Below are positions 1 to 8,186 of a stretch of 64,000 bases of DNA, piece after piece. The notes below the pieces were generated by a model. The model did not search any database, was not told the origin of the DNA, and was given only the letters and a program-made list of their open reading frames with translations. Origin of the DNA: Sinomonas sp. ASV486 (lineage in GTDB: Bacteria > Actinomycetota > Actinomycetes > Actinomycetales > Micrococcaceae); the NCBI RefSeq assembly GCF_030908215.1, contig NZ_JAVFJK010000001.1, positions 62,001-126,000 on the forward strand, given 5' to 3'. Both the position numbers and the translations under genes were made by a program. Numbering within the stretch: the first letter of the stretch is position 1; each line of letters starts with the position of its first letter.

Positions 1-683
1 AGCTTCTCGAGGTCGCCCGCGGAGATCCTCGCGACGCCGGCGGAGACCGCGTCCATCCACCGCTGCTCGCCGAGCGCGCCGGGGCCGAGCGTGACTGGCC
101 CGTGCAGGGTCGTCTCGGGGAACCCTGGGCCGGCCGCAGCCGTCTCAGGTCCGGCGCCCCCGCGGACCGCGCCGTCGCCCGCGGAGTCCGCGTGCGCCGT
201 CGTGCCTCCGGAAAGCTGGTTCGCCGCGCCGGTGCGGGACGCGAGCACGCGCACGACGGCGGCCCGCACCTCGGGTTCGCTGGGCTCGCGGCCGTCGTTG
301 GTCACGAGCGTGGCCCATCCGCGGCCATCACGGATGCCGATCACGAGCTCCGGCACGATGAGCCGCGACAGGTAGCGCGATGTCTTGGAGAACGCGAAGC
401 TGCCGAACGCGAGGAGGCCGGTGCCGGGATGCTGCACGGGATCGGTGATGCAGGCGTCGAGGGTGACCTGCTTCCACCACGCCTCGGCCTCGATGAACCG
501 TTCAGGCCCGGTGACGCTGAAGCGGGCCGCCTCGCCGAATCCGACCTGCCCCTCGCCGCGACGAATCCAGCAGTACGCGTCCGGTGCGGTGAGGCATGTG
601 CCCAGATCTGCGGTGCCCAGACCGTCGGTGCCCTGATCGACCGTGCCCAGATCGATCGTGAGGGCGCGCAAGGGATGCTTCAT
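1..683 (-). CDS. menF: isochorismate synthase, N-terminal part (runs off left edge)
   Basis: The minus strand is open from an ATG at 683 to the window edge, with an in-frame stop (TGA, complement of 690-692) just before the start. The product begins [13 protein letters not shown] and contains [17 protein letters not shown] and [10 protein letters not shown], the N-terminal signature of chorismate-binding isochorismate synthases. It would convert chorismate to isochorismate, the entry step of menaquinone synthesis. About 227 codons are present; the catalytic C-terminal half lies outside. The last visible residues (AGDLEKL) match the segment just before the usual EKVVLAR motif. It is divergent from the menG operon, which supports the menaquinone role. 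EntC-type siderophore synthases share the fold and cannot be fully excluded. Confidence 0.85.
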   Translation of the reverse strand, partial: MKHPLRALTIDLGTVDQGTDGLGTADLGTCLTAPDAYCWIRRGEGQVGFGEAARFSVTGPERFIEAEAWWKQVTLDACITDPVQHPGTGLLAFGSFAFSKTSRYLSRLIVPELVIGIRDGRGWATLVTNDGREPSEPEVRAAVVRVLASRTGAANQLSGGTTAHADSAGDGAVRGGAGPETAAAGPGFPETTLHGPVTLGPGALGEQRWMDAVSAGVARISAGDLEK

Positions 684-921
684 GATGGATCAAGAGTACG
701 CGGTCGGGACACGTGGCCGACGGCGTGCGCTGCTTGCGCGCCGCGGGAGACGGCAGGACGCCATCCGGGCATGCCGTGCAGGCCCGGGCCCCGACGTCGG
801 GCCGTCGCTGGTGGGTAATTCTGCGGCCAAGGAGGTGGCTGGTGCCTTCCGCGCAGCGGAGGACGCGGCTCGGTGCGCCGAAGGTCCTTCTGCGGTTCTG
901 AAGTTTGGCAGAATGGTGCGG

Positions 922-1704
922 GTGAGCAGCGCAGGCAAGAGGGCAACCCTCCAGAAGCGGCCCGACGAGGTCGCCACCATGTTCGACGAGGTGGCGCCCC
1001 GATACGACGTCATGAATGACCTCCTCTCGCTCGGCCAGACGCGCCGGTGGCGCAAGATCGTGCTCGACGCGGTCGACGCCGCCCCGGGACAGCGCGTCCT
1101 CGACCTCGCCGCCGGGACGGGAACCTCGTCCGAGCCCTACGCCGACGCGGGTGTGGACGTCGTCGCGTGCGACTTCTCCCTAGGCATGCTGCGTGTGGGC
1201 AAGCGCCGCCGTCCCGACATCGACTTCATCGCCGGGGACGCGACGAACCTGCCCTTCGCGGACAACTCCTTCGACGCCGTCACGATCAGCTTCGGCCTGC
1301 GCAACGTCAACGACCCGAAGAAGGCCCTGAGCGAGATGCTGCGCGTGGCAAAGCCGGGTGGGCGGATCGTCATCGCGGAGTTCTCGACGCCGACCAACCC
1401 GCTCTGGCGCACCATGTACATCGAGTACCTCATGCGCGCGCTCCCCGAGGTGGCCCGCCGTGCGTCCTCGAACCCGGACGCCTATGTGTACCTCGCCGAG
1501 TCGATCCGCGCGTGGCCGGACCAGGACAACCTCGCCGCGTGGCTCGCCGACGCAGGCTGGGGCGACGTCACCTACCGCAACCTCTCCGGCGGGATCGTCG
1601 CCGTGCACCGGGCCCACAAGCCCGCTGCACGCGATCCTTCCCACGCTCCGGGCGGCATGCTGCCGGCCAAGCTCCGCCGTGCCCGCCGCACGGCGGGGCA
1701 CTGA
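922..1704 (+). CDS. menG: demethylmenaquinone methyltransferase (MenG/UbiE)
   Basis: SAM-dependent class I methyltransferase of about 260 aa that methylates demethylmenaquinone in the last step of menaquinone synthesis. The N-terminus has the family motif [22 protein letters not shown]. The SAM-binding glycine loop DLAAGTGT is at residues 61-68, followed by FGLRNVNDP and [12 protein letters not shown]. The frame is open further upstream, but family similarity begins here. GTG 922 sits 7 nt after CAGAAT (910-915), a possible -10 box for a leaderless message; ATG 913 is the alternative. It heads an apparent operon with menJ and a polyprenyl synthase and is divergent from menF. The C-terminal 25 residues are basic and Arg/Ala-rich, a common tail in actinobacterial homologues. 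Confidence 0.93.
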   Translation: MSSAGKRATLQKRPDEVATMFDEVAPRYDVMNDLLSLGQTRRWRKIVLDAVDAAPGQRVLDLAAGTGTSSEPYADAGVDVVACDFSLGMLRVGKRRRPDIDFIAGDATNLPFADNSFDAVTISFGLRNVNDPKKALSEMLRVAKPGGRIVIAEFSTPTNPLWRTMYIEYLMRALPEVARRASSNPDAYVYLAESIRAWPDQDNLAAWLADAGWGDVTYRNLSGGIVAVHRAHKPAARDPSHAPGGMLPAKLRRARRTAGH

Positions 1705-1723
1705 CGGCCAGCCCACGTCCGGT

Positions 1724-3067
1724 ATGGAAGTCCTCGTCATCGGAGCCGGCCCCGCCGGCTCGACCGCAGCTCACTACCTCGCGCGCTCCGGCGTGCCCGT
1801 CACAGTCCTCGAGAAGACCAGCTTCCCCCGCGAGAAGGTCTGCGGAGACGGGCTCACGCCCCGAGCCGTCCGCGAGGTCCAGCTCCTCGGCCTCCCGCAC
1901 GCGCCCCAGGACGGCTGGCGCCGCAACCGCGGCCTGCGGCTCATCGCGGGCGGCCGCAGCCTCGAGCTGCCGTGGCCGGACCTGGACGACTTCCCGGATT
2001 ACGGCCTCGTGCGCACGCGGCTCGGCTTCGACGAGGCCCTCGCCGAGCACGCGCGTGCTGCAGGCGCGCAGATCCTCGAGGGGCATTCGGTCACCGAGGT
2101 GATCACGGACGACGGCGGTCGCGTAGTGGGTGCCCGGGCGCACCTTGTGGACGAGGCCGGCAAGAAGACCGGGGAGACACGGGAGTTCCGTGCCGACTTC
2201 GTGCTCGCTGCCGACGGCAACTCGACCCGCGCGGCCGTGTCCCGCGGCCTCGCCAAGCGCGATGACCGCCCGCTCGGAGTGGCCTACCGCACCTACTACA
2301 CGAGCCCCCGCCACGAGGACGACTGGATGGAGGGCTGGCTCGAGCTCCCCGGTGCCGACGGCAAGCCGCTGCCCGGGTACGGCTGGGTGTTCGGCGTGGG
2401 CGACGGCACGTGCAACGTGGGCCTGGGCATCCTGAATTCCTCCAAGGAGTTCGGCAGGCTCGACTACCGCCAGGTGCTGCGCGAGTGGACGGCCGCGATG
2501 CCGGAGGGGTGGGGCTTCACCGAGGCCAACCAGGTCGGCCCCATCCGCGGCGCGGCGCTCCCTATGGGCTTCAACCGCACGCCCCACGTGGTGCCCGGCA
2601 TGGCTCTCCTCGGCGACGCCGGGGGAATGGTCAGCCCGTTCAACGGCGAGGGCATCTCCTACGCCATGGAGTCGGCCAGATTCGCGGCCCAGTACCTCGT
2701 CGACGCCGCAGCAGCCCAGCGCTCGGCGGGCCGGACGCGGCCCGATGCCGCCGACGTCGACCGTCGCCTGAATGCCTATGCCGACCGCGTGCGGCGCGAG
2801 TGGGGGAGCCACTTCACGCTGGGCCGCGCTTTCGCCTCTCTCATCGGGCACCCGGCCGTCATGCGGGCCGCGCTCGCGACGGGCATGCCCGTGCCCCCTC
2901 TCATGCGCCTCGTGGTGCGGCTCCTCGCCAACCTCACGGACCGCCCCGGCACGAGTCTTCCGGACGCCGCGATCCGCATCCTCGAGTCGCTCGTGCCCGC
3001 CACGTCCAACACCGATTCCCCCACCGCGCCGGTAGGGCGCCCGAGAAAGCTAGGCTTGAGACCGTGA
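1724..3067 (+). CDS. menJ: geranylgeranyl-reductase-family FAD oxidoreductase, probable menaquinone reductase MenJ
   Basis: FAD-dependent oxidoreductase of 447 aa. It starts right at the Rossmann fold: MEVLVIGAGPAGSTAAHYLA, with GxGxxG at residues 7-12. CGDGLTPRAV follows near residue 41, and the second FAD motif LLGDAGGMVSPFNGEGI lies near residue 293, all typical of the geranylgeranyl reductase family. In mycobacteria the homologue MenJ saturates one isoprene unit of menaquinone. That role is inferred here from the neighbours: menG upstream (19 bp gap) and a polyprenyl diphosphate synthase downstream. The stop overlaps the next start as GTGA at 3064-3067, which indicates translational coupling. 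The frame is open upstream into menG, but no sensible family residues lie before ATG 1724. Confidence 0.88.
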   Translation: MEVLVIGAGPAGSTAAHYLARSGVPVTVLEKTSFPREKVCGDGLTPRAVREVQLLGLPHAPQDGWRRNRGLRLIAGGRSLELPWPDLDDFPDYGLVRTRLGFDEALAEHARAAGAQILEGHSVTEVITDDGGRVVGARAHLVDEAGKKTGETREFRADFVLAADGNSTRAAVSRGLAKRDDRPLGVAYRTYYTSPRHEDDWMEGWLELPGADGKPLPGYGWVFGVGDGTCNVGLGILNSSKEFGRLDYRQVLREWTAAMPEGWGFTEANQVGPIRGAALPMGFNRTPHVVPGMALLGDAGGMVSPFNGEGISYAMESARFAAQYLVDAAAAQRSAGRTRPDAADVDRRLNAYADRVRREWGSHFTLGRAFASLIGHPAVMRAALATGMPVPPLMRLVVRLLANLTDRPGTSLPDAAIRILESLVPATSNTDSPTAPVGRPRKLGLRP

Positions 3068-4167
3068 CTGAATCTGCAGAGAGCCGCTGGACGCACGCGG
3101 GGCACGGCCGCCCCGAGTCCGCCGAGCCGCCTCCGACCACCACGGCGATCGCCGTCGGCATGCAGCTCCCGGCCGGCTTCATTGCCATCGCCGAGGACGC
3201 CGAACTTGGCCCTGCGATCACCACGAGCATGGCGCGCGTCGAGCGTGTGCTCCGTGAGGCGATCTCCAACTCGGACCCGCTCGCGGACGCGACGAGCCGG
3301 CACCTCATGGAGGCGGGCGGCAAGCGGATCCGCCCGCTGCTGACCATCCTGGCCTCGCACCTCGGGGATCCTGACCGGGCCGCGGTGCTCCAGGCCGCCG
3401 CCGTCGTCGAGCTCACCCACCTCGCGACCCTCTACCACGATGACGTGATGGACTCCGCGCCCTACCGCCGCGGCGCACCGACCGCCCACGAGGTGTGGGG
3501 CAACACGGTGGCGATCCTCGCCGGCGACCTCATCTTCGCCCGGGCCTCGATCCTCGTCTCCGACCTTGGCGGCCGGGCCCTGGCCATCCAGGCCCGCACG
3601 TTCGAGCGGCTCTGCCTCGGCCAGCTCCACGAGACCGTGGGCCCGAGCGAGGGCGAAGACCCGCTCCAGCACTACATTTCCGTGCTGTCGGACAAGACGG
3701 GCTCCCTCATCGCGGCCTCCGGGCAGTTCGGTGTGATCTTCTCCGGCGCCCCCTCCGAGTTCGAAGACGTGCTCGTGGACTACGGCGAGAAGGTCGGCGT
3801 CGCGTTCCAGCTTGCCGACGACGTCATCGACGTGACCGGCGGCAAGGTCACCTCCGGCAAGATCGCCGGGACCGACCTGCGCGAGGGCGTCCCGACGCTC
3901 CCGGTCCTCCTGCTGCGCCGTGCCGCGGCCGACGGCGATGCCTCCGCCCGGCGGGTCCTCGCCCTCGTGGACGCGGACCTTTCGGGCGACGACGCGCTGG
4001 CCGCCGCCGTCGCGGCGATCTCGGCGCATCCCGTGACCGATCAGTCGTGGGCCGTGGCGCGCGAGTGGGCCGACGCGGCCAAGGCCGCTCTGGAACCGCT
4101 GCCCGAGGGCGTGGTCAAGGAGTCCCTGGCCGCCTTCGCCGACGCGGTGGTGGAGCGCCAAGCCTGA
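3064..4167 (+). CDS. polyprenyl (probably all-trans long-chain) diphosphate synthase
   Basis: Prenyltransferase of 367 aa that condenses isopentenyl diphosphate onto allylic diphosphates, very likely to make the menaquinone side chain. Both aspartate-rich magnesium-binding motifs are visible: the first in LYHDDVMDSAPYRRG near residue 124 and the second in QLADDVIDVTG near residue 249. GGKRIRPLLTILAS, an isopentenyl-diphosphate-binding segment, precedes the first. GTG 3064 is chosen because it overlaps the menJ stop (GTGA). The roughly 70-residue N-terminal extension before the conserved core is Pro/Thr-rich and is present in other actinobacterial copies. The enzyme resembles heptaprenyl/octaprenyl synthases; chain length cannot be read from the sequence. 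Confidence 0.92.
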   Translation: MTESAESRWTHAGHGRPESAEPPPTTTAIAVGMQLPAGFIAIAEDAELGPAITTSMARVERVLREAISNSDPLADATSRHLMEAGGKRIRPLLTILASHLGDPDRAAVLQAAAVVELTHLATLYHDDVMDSAPYRRGAPTAHEVWGNTVAILAGDLIFARASILVSDLGGRALAIQARTFERLCLGQLHETVGPSEGEDPLQHYISVLSDKTGSLIAASGQFGVIFSGAPSEFEDVLVDYGEKVGVAFQLADDVIDVTGGKVTSGKIAGTDLREGVPTLPVLLLRRAAADGDASARRVLALVDADLSGDDALAAAVAAISAHPVTDQSWAVAREWADAAKAALEPLPEGVVKESLAAFADAVVERQA

Positions 4168-4180
4168 CCGCCCGAGACCG

Positions 4181-4243
4181 GGTTGAGGGGTCATTTCCCC
4201 CGTGAGGGGTCACAACCGGGTTGAGGGGTCATTTCCCGGTTGA
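4181..4243 (+). repeat. short direct-repeat array, left flank of AbiEi-like gene
   Basis: About three units of 18-20 bp with the core GAGGGGTCAtTTCCC, starting at 4182, 4202 and 4220 and followed by a degenerate end (GTTGAAAGG). The same phrase occurs on the opposite strand at 5294-5349, so the two arrays face each other across the gene at 4256-5179. The array lies immediately after the prenyl synthase stop and could also act in transcript termination. Confidence 0.75.
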
Positions 4244-4255
4244 AAGGCCCTGTGC

Positions 4256-5179
4256 CTACGCCGCTCGCGATCGAAGCGCCGACCGGAGCTTGTGGCGGAC
4301 ACGACCGAAGTCGTCCTCGCGATCGGCCGCGGTCACGATGATGACAGTCCAGCCCGCTTCGCGGAAGGCTGCGTCGCGGCGAGCATCGCGGAGGCGCTGT
4401 TGGTCGGCGAGGTGATGCGCGCCGTCGTACTGGATGGCGATCTTCAGGGCTAAATAGCCCAAGTCGGCGCTCGGGGAGAACGCGTCCGACGGGCGCAGGA
4501 CGATCTGAAGTTCGGGCTCCGGGAAACCGTAGGCGAGGAGGCAGAGGCGGAGCAGTGTCTCCGGGATGGAATCGGCGCCAACACGCATGTCCGCGAGTGC
4601 GGCCCGGCATTTGGCGACGCCCTTCATCTTCGGGTGGAGTCGAATCATTTCCGTCAGCTGCGCAATGGTGGCGTAGGACTCGGATCTGCCTTCGAATTGT
4701 GGTCGCGGCTTGCGGATCAGCTGATCTCCGAGCGCAACCAGTGACACCGGACCCAATTCCTGCCCCAGATCCAGCCATGATCGGGCGGGTGAACTGGCCA
4801 TAATGCCCGGCTCAAGTTCGATGACTTCCCCGGGGTGCGCGGTGACCCGATGGCCGACGACGCCCTCCCGCCGCACCCGCGGAAGGTGCGACGGTTTGCT
4901 CAAATGGAGGAGGGAATGGTCCGATGACGGGTCGGGCAGCCAGAGACCGTTGAGGGCGGTCGACGTCCGGTGGGATGCCCAGGCCCCCTGCGTCACGGCG
5001 AGGGTGGCGCGCGCCCGATCCACCAGAGTCGGCACGCCGACACGCGGCACGTAGATTCCACGGCTGACGCGCGTGACTTCCTGTTTGACGAGGTCGGCGT
5101 AATCGAGGCCGAGCCGACGGGCCTCGGCGGAGGTGAACGGATGGGCGAGCATGAGGTCGAGAGCGGTGGGCGTTGCCAT
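4256..5179 (-). CDS. solitary AbiEi-like winged-helix / PD-(D/E)XK (DUF559-type) protein
   Basis: Protein of 307 aa. The N-terminus (LDLMLAHPFTSAEARRLGL ... VSRGIYVPR) looks like the winged-helix half of AbiEi-type antitoxins. The C-terminus resembles DUF559/Vsr-like nucleases: an E near 205 (SIPETLLRL), ADLGYLALKIAIQYDG at about 238-253 with D and Q in place of the usual D...E/Q-x-K positions, HH, then RRDAAFREAGWTVIIVTA. No partner toxin gene lies beside it. It is transcribed from 5179, flanked on both sides by inward-facing repeat arrays, with a TTATCCACA motif 40 bp upstream. Proteins of this build are common singletons in Actinobacteria and have no settled function; DNA cleavage or binding is inference. 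A related, also solitary, gene is at 29050. Confidence 0.75.
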   Translation of the reverse strand: MATPTALDLMLAHPFTSAEARRLGLDYADLVKQEVTRVSRGIYVPRVGVPTLVDRARATLAVTQGAWASHRTSTALNGLWLPDPSSDHSLLHLSKPSHLPRVRREGVVGHRVTAHPGEVIELEPGIMASSPARSWLDLGQELGPVSLVALGDQLIRKPRPQFEGRSESYATIAQLTEMIRLHPKMKGVAKCRAALADMRVGADSIPETLLRLCLLAYGFPEPELQIVLRPSDAFSPSADLGYLALKIAIQYDGAHHLADQQRLRDARRDAAFREAGWTVIIVTAADREDDFGRVRHKLRSALRSRAA

Positions 5180-5514
5180 GCCCGCATCGTGACACGAAAT
5201 CTCGGACCCTGTTCAGAGTTATCCACAGCCTGGGAGGCGTCCCGCGTGATCTCGCGGATGGGAAATGTCCTCCACAGGGTGGCAGCGCCGCCCGGGATAT
5301 GACCCCTCGTCGGGGAAGTGACCCCTCAATGGGGAAGTGACCCCTCAACGGTCCCATTAACGGGGCCGGCCCCGAGGCTCGGTTGACGAGTCCCGGGGCC
5401 GCTTTCCGTTCGCACCCGGATTCACTGGAGGCTAAGAAGTGAACCCATTCACAAGCATATGACAGATCTGTAAATTGTCCAGTGATAGTGGTAAATCAGA
5501 TTCGCCGGGGCGAC
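5180..5514. other. intergenic region with DnaA-box-like motif, repeat array and small palindromes
   Basis: No gene is seen here. It holds TTATCCACA at 5219-5227, a repeat array at 5294-5349, and a more AT-rich stretch at 5430-5510. That stretch has the palindromes ACAGATCTGT (5462-5471) and GTGAA-CCCA-TTCAC (around 5438-5451). The promoter of the minus-strand gene ending at 4256 must lie in its left part. Confidence 0.6.
5294..5349 (-). repeat. short direct-repeat array, right flank of AbiEi-like gene
   Basis: Three adjacent units: an 18-bp variant at 5294-5311, then two nearly identical 19-bp units GGGGAAGTGACCCCTCAAt/c at 5312-5330 and 5331-5349. On the minus strand they read GTTGAGGGGTCACTTCCCC, the same phrase as the array at 4181-4243 but inverted. 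The pair therefore brackets the AbiEi-like gene like terminal inverted repeats. Confidence 0.8.
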
Positions 5515-5952
5515 TCAGCCCTCTTCGTCCGCCTCGTCGTCCTCGCTGAAGACCCACTCGAACATGTCGAACGTGAACTCGGAGAACGTGCCGTCCTCGG
5601 ACACCCACTCGCCGCGGGCGTTGTTCTTGCGGTACACGATCGGGTCCGGAACGCGGAGGTCTCCGGAACGGAAGCCCCACGTGAACTGCTCCTCCTCGTC
5701 CTCGAGGAACATGAGGAAACCCTCGTCGTCGATCTCGAGTTCCTCGGGGTCCCAGAAGAAGTGGTAGGCCTCCATGAGCTCCGAACCGCCGAGCGCGAGG
5801 TAGAACTCGCGCAGCGCCTGGGGGATCGTGAACGCGTGCTCCTCGAGGGCGGCGTCGAGCTCCTGATCCGAGATGCCGTCCTCGGGCTGCCAGGGATCCT
5901 CGAGGTACTTGGGGACAAGCGCGCGGAATCGCTCCAGGAACATCTCGTTCAT
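5515..5952 (-). CDS. SMI1/KNR4 (SUKH)-like acidic protein
   Basis: Acidic cytosolic protein of 145 aa. The arrangement ISDQELDAALEEHAFTIPQALREFYLALGG (residues about 25-55), then a central Glu/Asp-rich strand region, LEDEEEQFTWGFRSGD, DPIVY and a C-terminal aromatic segment FTFDMFEWVF matches the SUKH/SMI1-KNR4 fold. Family members include immunity proteins of contact-dependent toxins, but no toxin gene is adjacent, so the role is unknown. ATG 5952 is chosen because AGGA lies about 7 nt upstream on the minus strand; in-frame ATGs at 5961 and 5943 are alternatives. The gene stands alone, divergent from the chelatase at 6022. Confidence 0.65.
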   Translation of the reverse strand: MNEMFLERFRALVPKYLEDPWQPEDGISDQELDAALEEHAFTIPQALREFYLALGGSELMEAYHFFWDPEELEIDDEGFLMFLEDEEEQFTWGFRSGDLRVPDPIVYRKNNARGEWVSEDGTFSEFTFDMFEWVFSEDDEADEEG

Positions 5953-6009
5953 GGGATTCATCCTAGCCGCGCGCCTGGCCCTGGTTCTCCCGCCGCCAGA
6001 GGCGCCGGG

Positions 6010-6015
6010 TACGCT
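6010..6015 (+). promoter_or_regulatory. -10 box of a probable leaderless message
   Basis: TACGCT ends 6 nt before the ATG at 6022, and there is no Shine-Dalgarno sequence. This is the TANNNT plus 6-8 nt layout seen repeatedly in this window. Confidence 0.5.
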
Positions 6016-6021
6016 CGCCTC

Positions 6022-6798
6022 ATGAGCCCGGAGATCCTCGTCGCGTGCGCCCACGGAACCAACAATCCGGAGGGAAAGGCCGCGATCCTCGGCATCGTGG
6101 ACCAGATCCGCGCGGCCAGACCGGGCCTGACCGTCCTGGACGCGTACGTCGACGTCCATGGCCCCGAGCTGCCCGACGTGGTGGCGGGCCTGCCTGCTGA
6201 CGCGCGTGCCGTCGTCGTGCCCCTCCTGCTGAGCGTCGGCTACCACGTCAGGGTGGACATCGCCCGCGCCGCCGCCTTGCGGCCCGGCACGCTCGCGGCG
6301 GGCCCGCTCGGCCCCGATGAGCGCCTCGCGGATGTCCTCGCCGACCGCCTCGGGGAGGCGGGGCTCGGGGCCGAGGACGCCGTGGTGCTCGCCGCTGCCG
6401 GATCGTCGAACCCGCAGGCGGCGCACGACGTCGAACGCCTCGCCGACATGCTCCGCCGCCGGATCCCCAACCGCGTCCTTCCCGGCTACGGCGCGAGCGC
6501 CGTCCCGACCGTCCCCGAGGCCGTCGCCGAGTTCCGCGCCGAGGAGGGTCGGACCCTCACCGACCGCGGGCTGGGGGAGACGGACGGAGCGGACGACGCC
6601 GTGCGCGTCGTCGTCGCCTCCTACCTCCTTGCGCCGGGCTACTTCCACGACCAGCTCGCCCTGGCCGGAGCCGACGCCGTCACGGCGCCGCTGCTCCCCG
6701 CGCCGGTCATCGCCCAGATCGCCCTCGACCGCTATGACGAGGCCATCGCAGCCGCGGAAACCAGCGCCCCGGACGCCCCGGCCGCTCCGCGCGCATGA
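6022..6798 (+). CDS. sirohydrochlorin chelatase family protein (CbiX/SirB type)
   Basis: Protein of 258 aa that would insert Fe(II) into sirohydrochlorin to finish siroheme, the cofactor of the reductase encoded at 8187. The family histidines are visible: His11 in VACAHGTNN and His75 in LLLSVGYHVRVD; a second half-domain repeat (LAAAGSSNPQ ... LAPGYFHDQL) gives the double-domain length usual for actinobacterial members. The start has no Shine-Dalgarno but a -10 box 6 nt upstream. The stop overlaps the next start (ATGA, 6795-6798). CysG at 21601 supplies the substrate. Metal choice (Fe or Co) cannot be told from sequence; the sulfur genes around it favour iron. Confidence 0.87.
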   Translation: MSPEILVACAHGTNNPEGKAAILGIVDQIRAARPGLTVLDAYVDVHGPELPDVVAGLPADARAVVVPLLLSVGYHVRVDIARAAALRPGTLAAGPLGPDERLADVLADRLGEAGLGAEDAVVLAAAGSSNPQAAHDVERLADMLRRRIPNRVLPGYGASAVPTVPEAVAEFRAEEGRTLTDRGLGETDGADDAVRVVVASYLLAPGYFHDQLALAGADAVTAPLLPAPVIAQIALDRYDEAIAAAETSAPDAPAAPRA

Positions 6799-8012
6799 CC
6801 CCGAGCATGCCCACCAAGACCCCCGTGCCGCACCGCGGCCTGCTCGTCATCCTCGTCGCGGCGATGGGCGTCGGCCCGTTGCTGAACTACGGCCTCAGCG
6901 CGGTGAGCCCGCTCATCATCGCGAGCCTGGGAATCAGCCAGTCCCAGTTCGGGCTGCTGGCGGGCGCCGTGTTCGCCTCCGCGGCCGTGAGCAGCTTCTC
7001 CCTGGGACGCCTCAGCGACCGCGTCGGCATTCGCACGCAGCTCGTTCTCATCTTCGGTGGAACCGTCGTCGCGCTCCTCATCGCGGCCCTCGCCCACGCG
7101 TTCTGGGTGCTCCTCATCGCCGTCATCCTCGCCGGCCCGGCCCAGTCGATCTCGAATCCCACCACGAACCGCGTGATCGTCACCCAGGTGCCCCCGCACA
7201 AGCGCCCAGGGTGGATAGGGATCAAGCAGTCGGGCGTGCAGGCGAGCCAGCTGTTCTCCGGCCTGTTCTTCCCGGCCGTGGCCCTGTGGCTCGGCTGGCA
7301 GGGCGCGTTCGGCCTCGCCGCGGTCGTCGCGCTCGGGCTCCTCGCCTATGGGTTCACGCAGGTGCCGGCCGAGCCCGCGAAGCCCCGCACCGCCGCGGCC
7401 CACGGTTCCGGCGGCCCGCTGCCGTTCTCGGTGTGGCTCTTCGCCGCGTTCGCGTTCTTCTCGGGCCTGGGGATGCAGGCCACGAACGTGTACCTGCCGC
7501 TCTACTCCGTGCGGGTCCTCGACTTCCCACTCGTCCTCGCGGGCGCCGCGGCCGGCGTCTCGGGGATCGTGGGTGTCTCCTCTCGCATCATCTGGGGCCG
7601 CCGCATGGCGCAGGGCGCCCGGCCGTCGGTGCTCCTGTTCGCGCTCGCGCTCGGCGCGGTGGTCGGGGTGCTGTGCCTGCTCGGTGCGGGCGCGTGGCAC
7701 CAGCCGTGGCTCGTGTGGATCGGGGTGGCGCTCCACGGCGCAACGGTGCTGGGCGCCAACGTCATCATGAATGCGGCCACGCTCGTGGTGGTCCCGCCGG
7801 ACCGCATCGGTGTTGCCTCCGGGGTCCTCGCGGCGGGCATGTACACGGGGTTTGCGCTCGGGCCGCTCCTGATGGGCGTCCTCGCGGATGCGACCGGCGC
7901 GTACGACGTCGGGTGGCTCACCGTGGGCGGCGGCTACGTCGTGTGCGCGGGGCTGGCCCTGTGGCTCAGGCGGTATGGGGCGACCCACCCGTGGACGTCG
8001 TTCGGGCACTGA
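6795..8012 (+). CDS. MFS transporter in the sulfur cluster
   Basis: Integral membrane protein of 405 aa with about 12 predicted hydrophobic helices. It carries the MFS loop motif between helices 2 and 3 (GRLSDRVGIRTQL, near residue 75) and the second-half counterpart SSRIIWGRRMAQGARP. The substrate is not evident. Coupling by ATGA overlap to the sirohydrochlorin chelatase and the sulfite reductase gene downstream suggests transport of a sulfur or nitrogen oxyanion or a related compound, which is inference. It differs from nitrate/nitrite porters in lacking their long signature glycine motifs. The C-terminus ends in hydrophilic residues after helix 12, so it seems full length. Confidence 0.85.
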   Translation: MTPSMPTKTPVPHRGLLVILVAAMGVGPLLNYGLSAVSPLIIASLGISQSQFGLLAGAVFASAAVSSFSLGRLSDRVGIRTQLVLIFGGTVVALLIAALAHAFWVLLIAVILAGPAQSISNPTTNRVIVTQVPPHKRPGWIGIKQSGVQASQLFSGLFFPAVALWLGWQGAFGLAAVVALGLLAYGFTQVPAEPAKPRTAAAHGSGGPLPFSVWLFAAFAFFSGLGMQATNVYLPLYSVRVLDFPLVLAGAAAGVSGIVGVSSRIIWGRRMAQGARPSVLLFALALGAVVGVLCLLGAGAWHQPWLVWIGVALHGATVLGANVIMNAATLVVVPPDRIGVASGVLAAGMYTGFALGPLLMGVLADATGAYDVGWLTVGGGYVVCAGLALWLRRYGATHPWTSFGH

Positions 8013-8048
8013 GGCGAGCGGGCGTCGTCGTGCGCCACACCCTCGCGC

Positions 8049-8074
8049 ACGCCATGTCCTGACGCCATGCGCTG
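8049..8074. repeat. 13-bp tandem repeat upstream of sir
   Basis: ACGCCATGTCCTG at 8049-8061 is followed directly by ACGCCATGCGCTG at 8062-8074, then ACG. It lies about 110 bp before the sir start and may be an operator; nothing else supports this. Confidence 0.4.
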
Positions 8075-8173
8075 ACGTCAAGGGCCGGCCCCATCATGTC
8101 CATGAGTGCGACGAAATGTGTCCTCGCGTGACCGTGCGTTGCAGGGCCCTAGGGACACGCCCGTCCTGCTCCG

Positions 8174-8179
8174 TACCCT
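8174..8179 (+). promoter_or_regulatory. -10 box of sir operon (leaderless start)
   Basis: TACCCT ends 7 nt before ATG 8187 and no ribosome binding site is present between them. Confidence 0.45.
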
Positions 8180-8186
8180 CGAATCC

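Noticed and set aside
502-693. Small His/Arg/Ser-rich minus-strand frame at the left edge
   Set aside because: It is a shifted frame of the isochorismate synthase gene.
5219-5227. Replication origin
   Set aside because: Only a single DnaA-box-like 9-mer is present, with no dnaA/dnaN genes and no AT-rich unwinding region.
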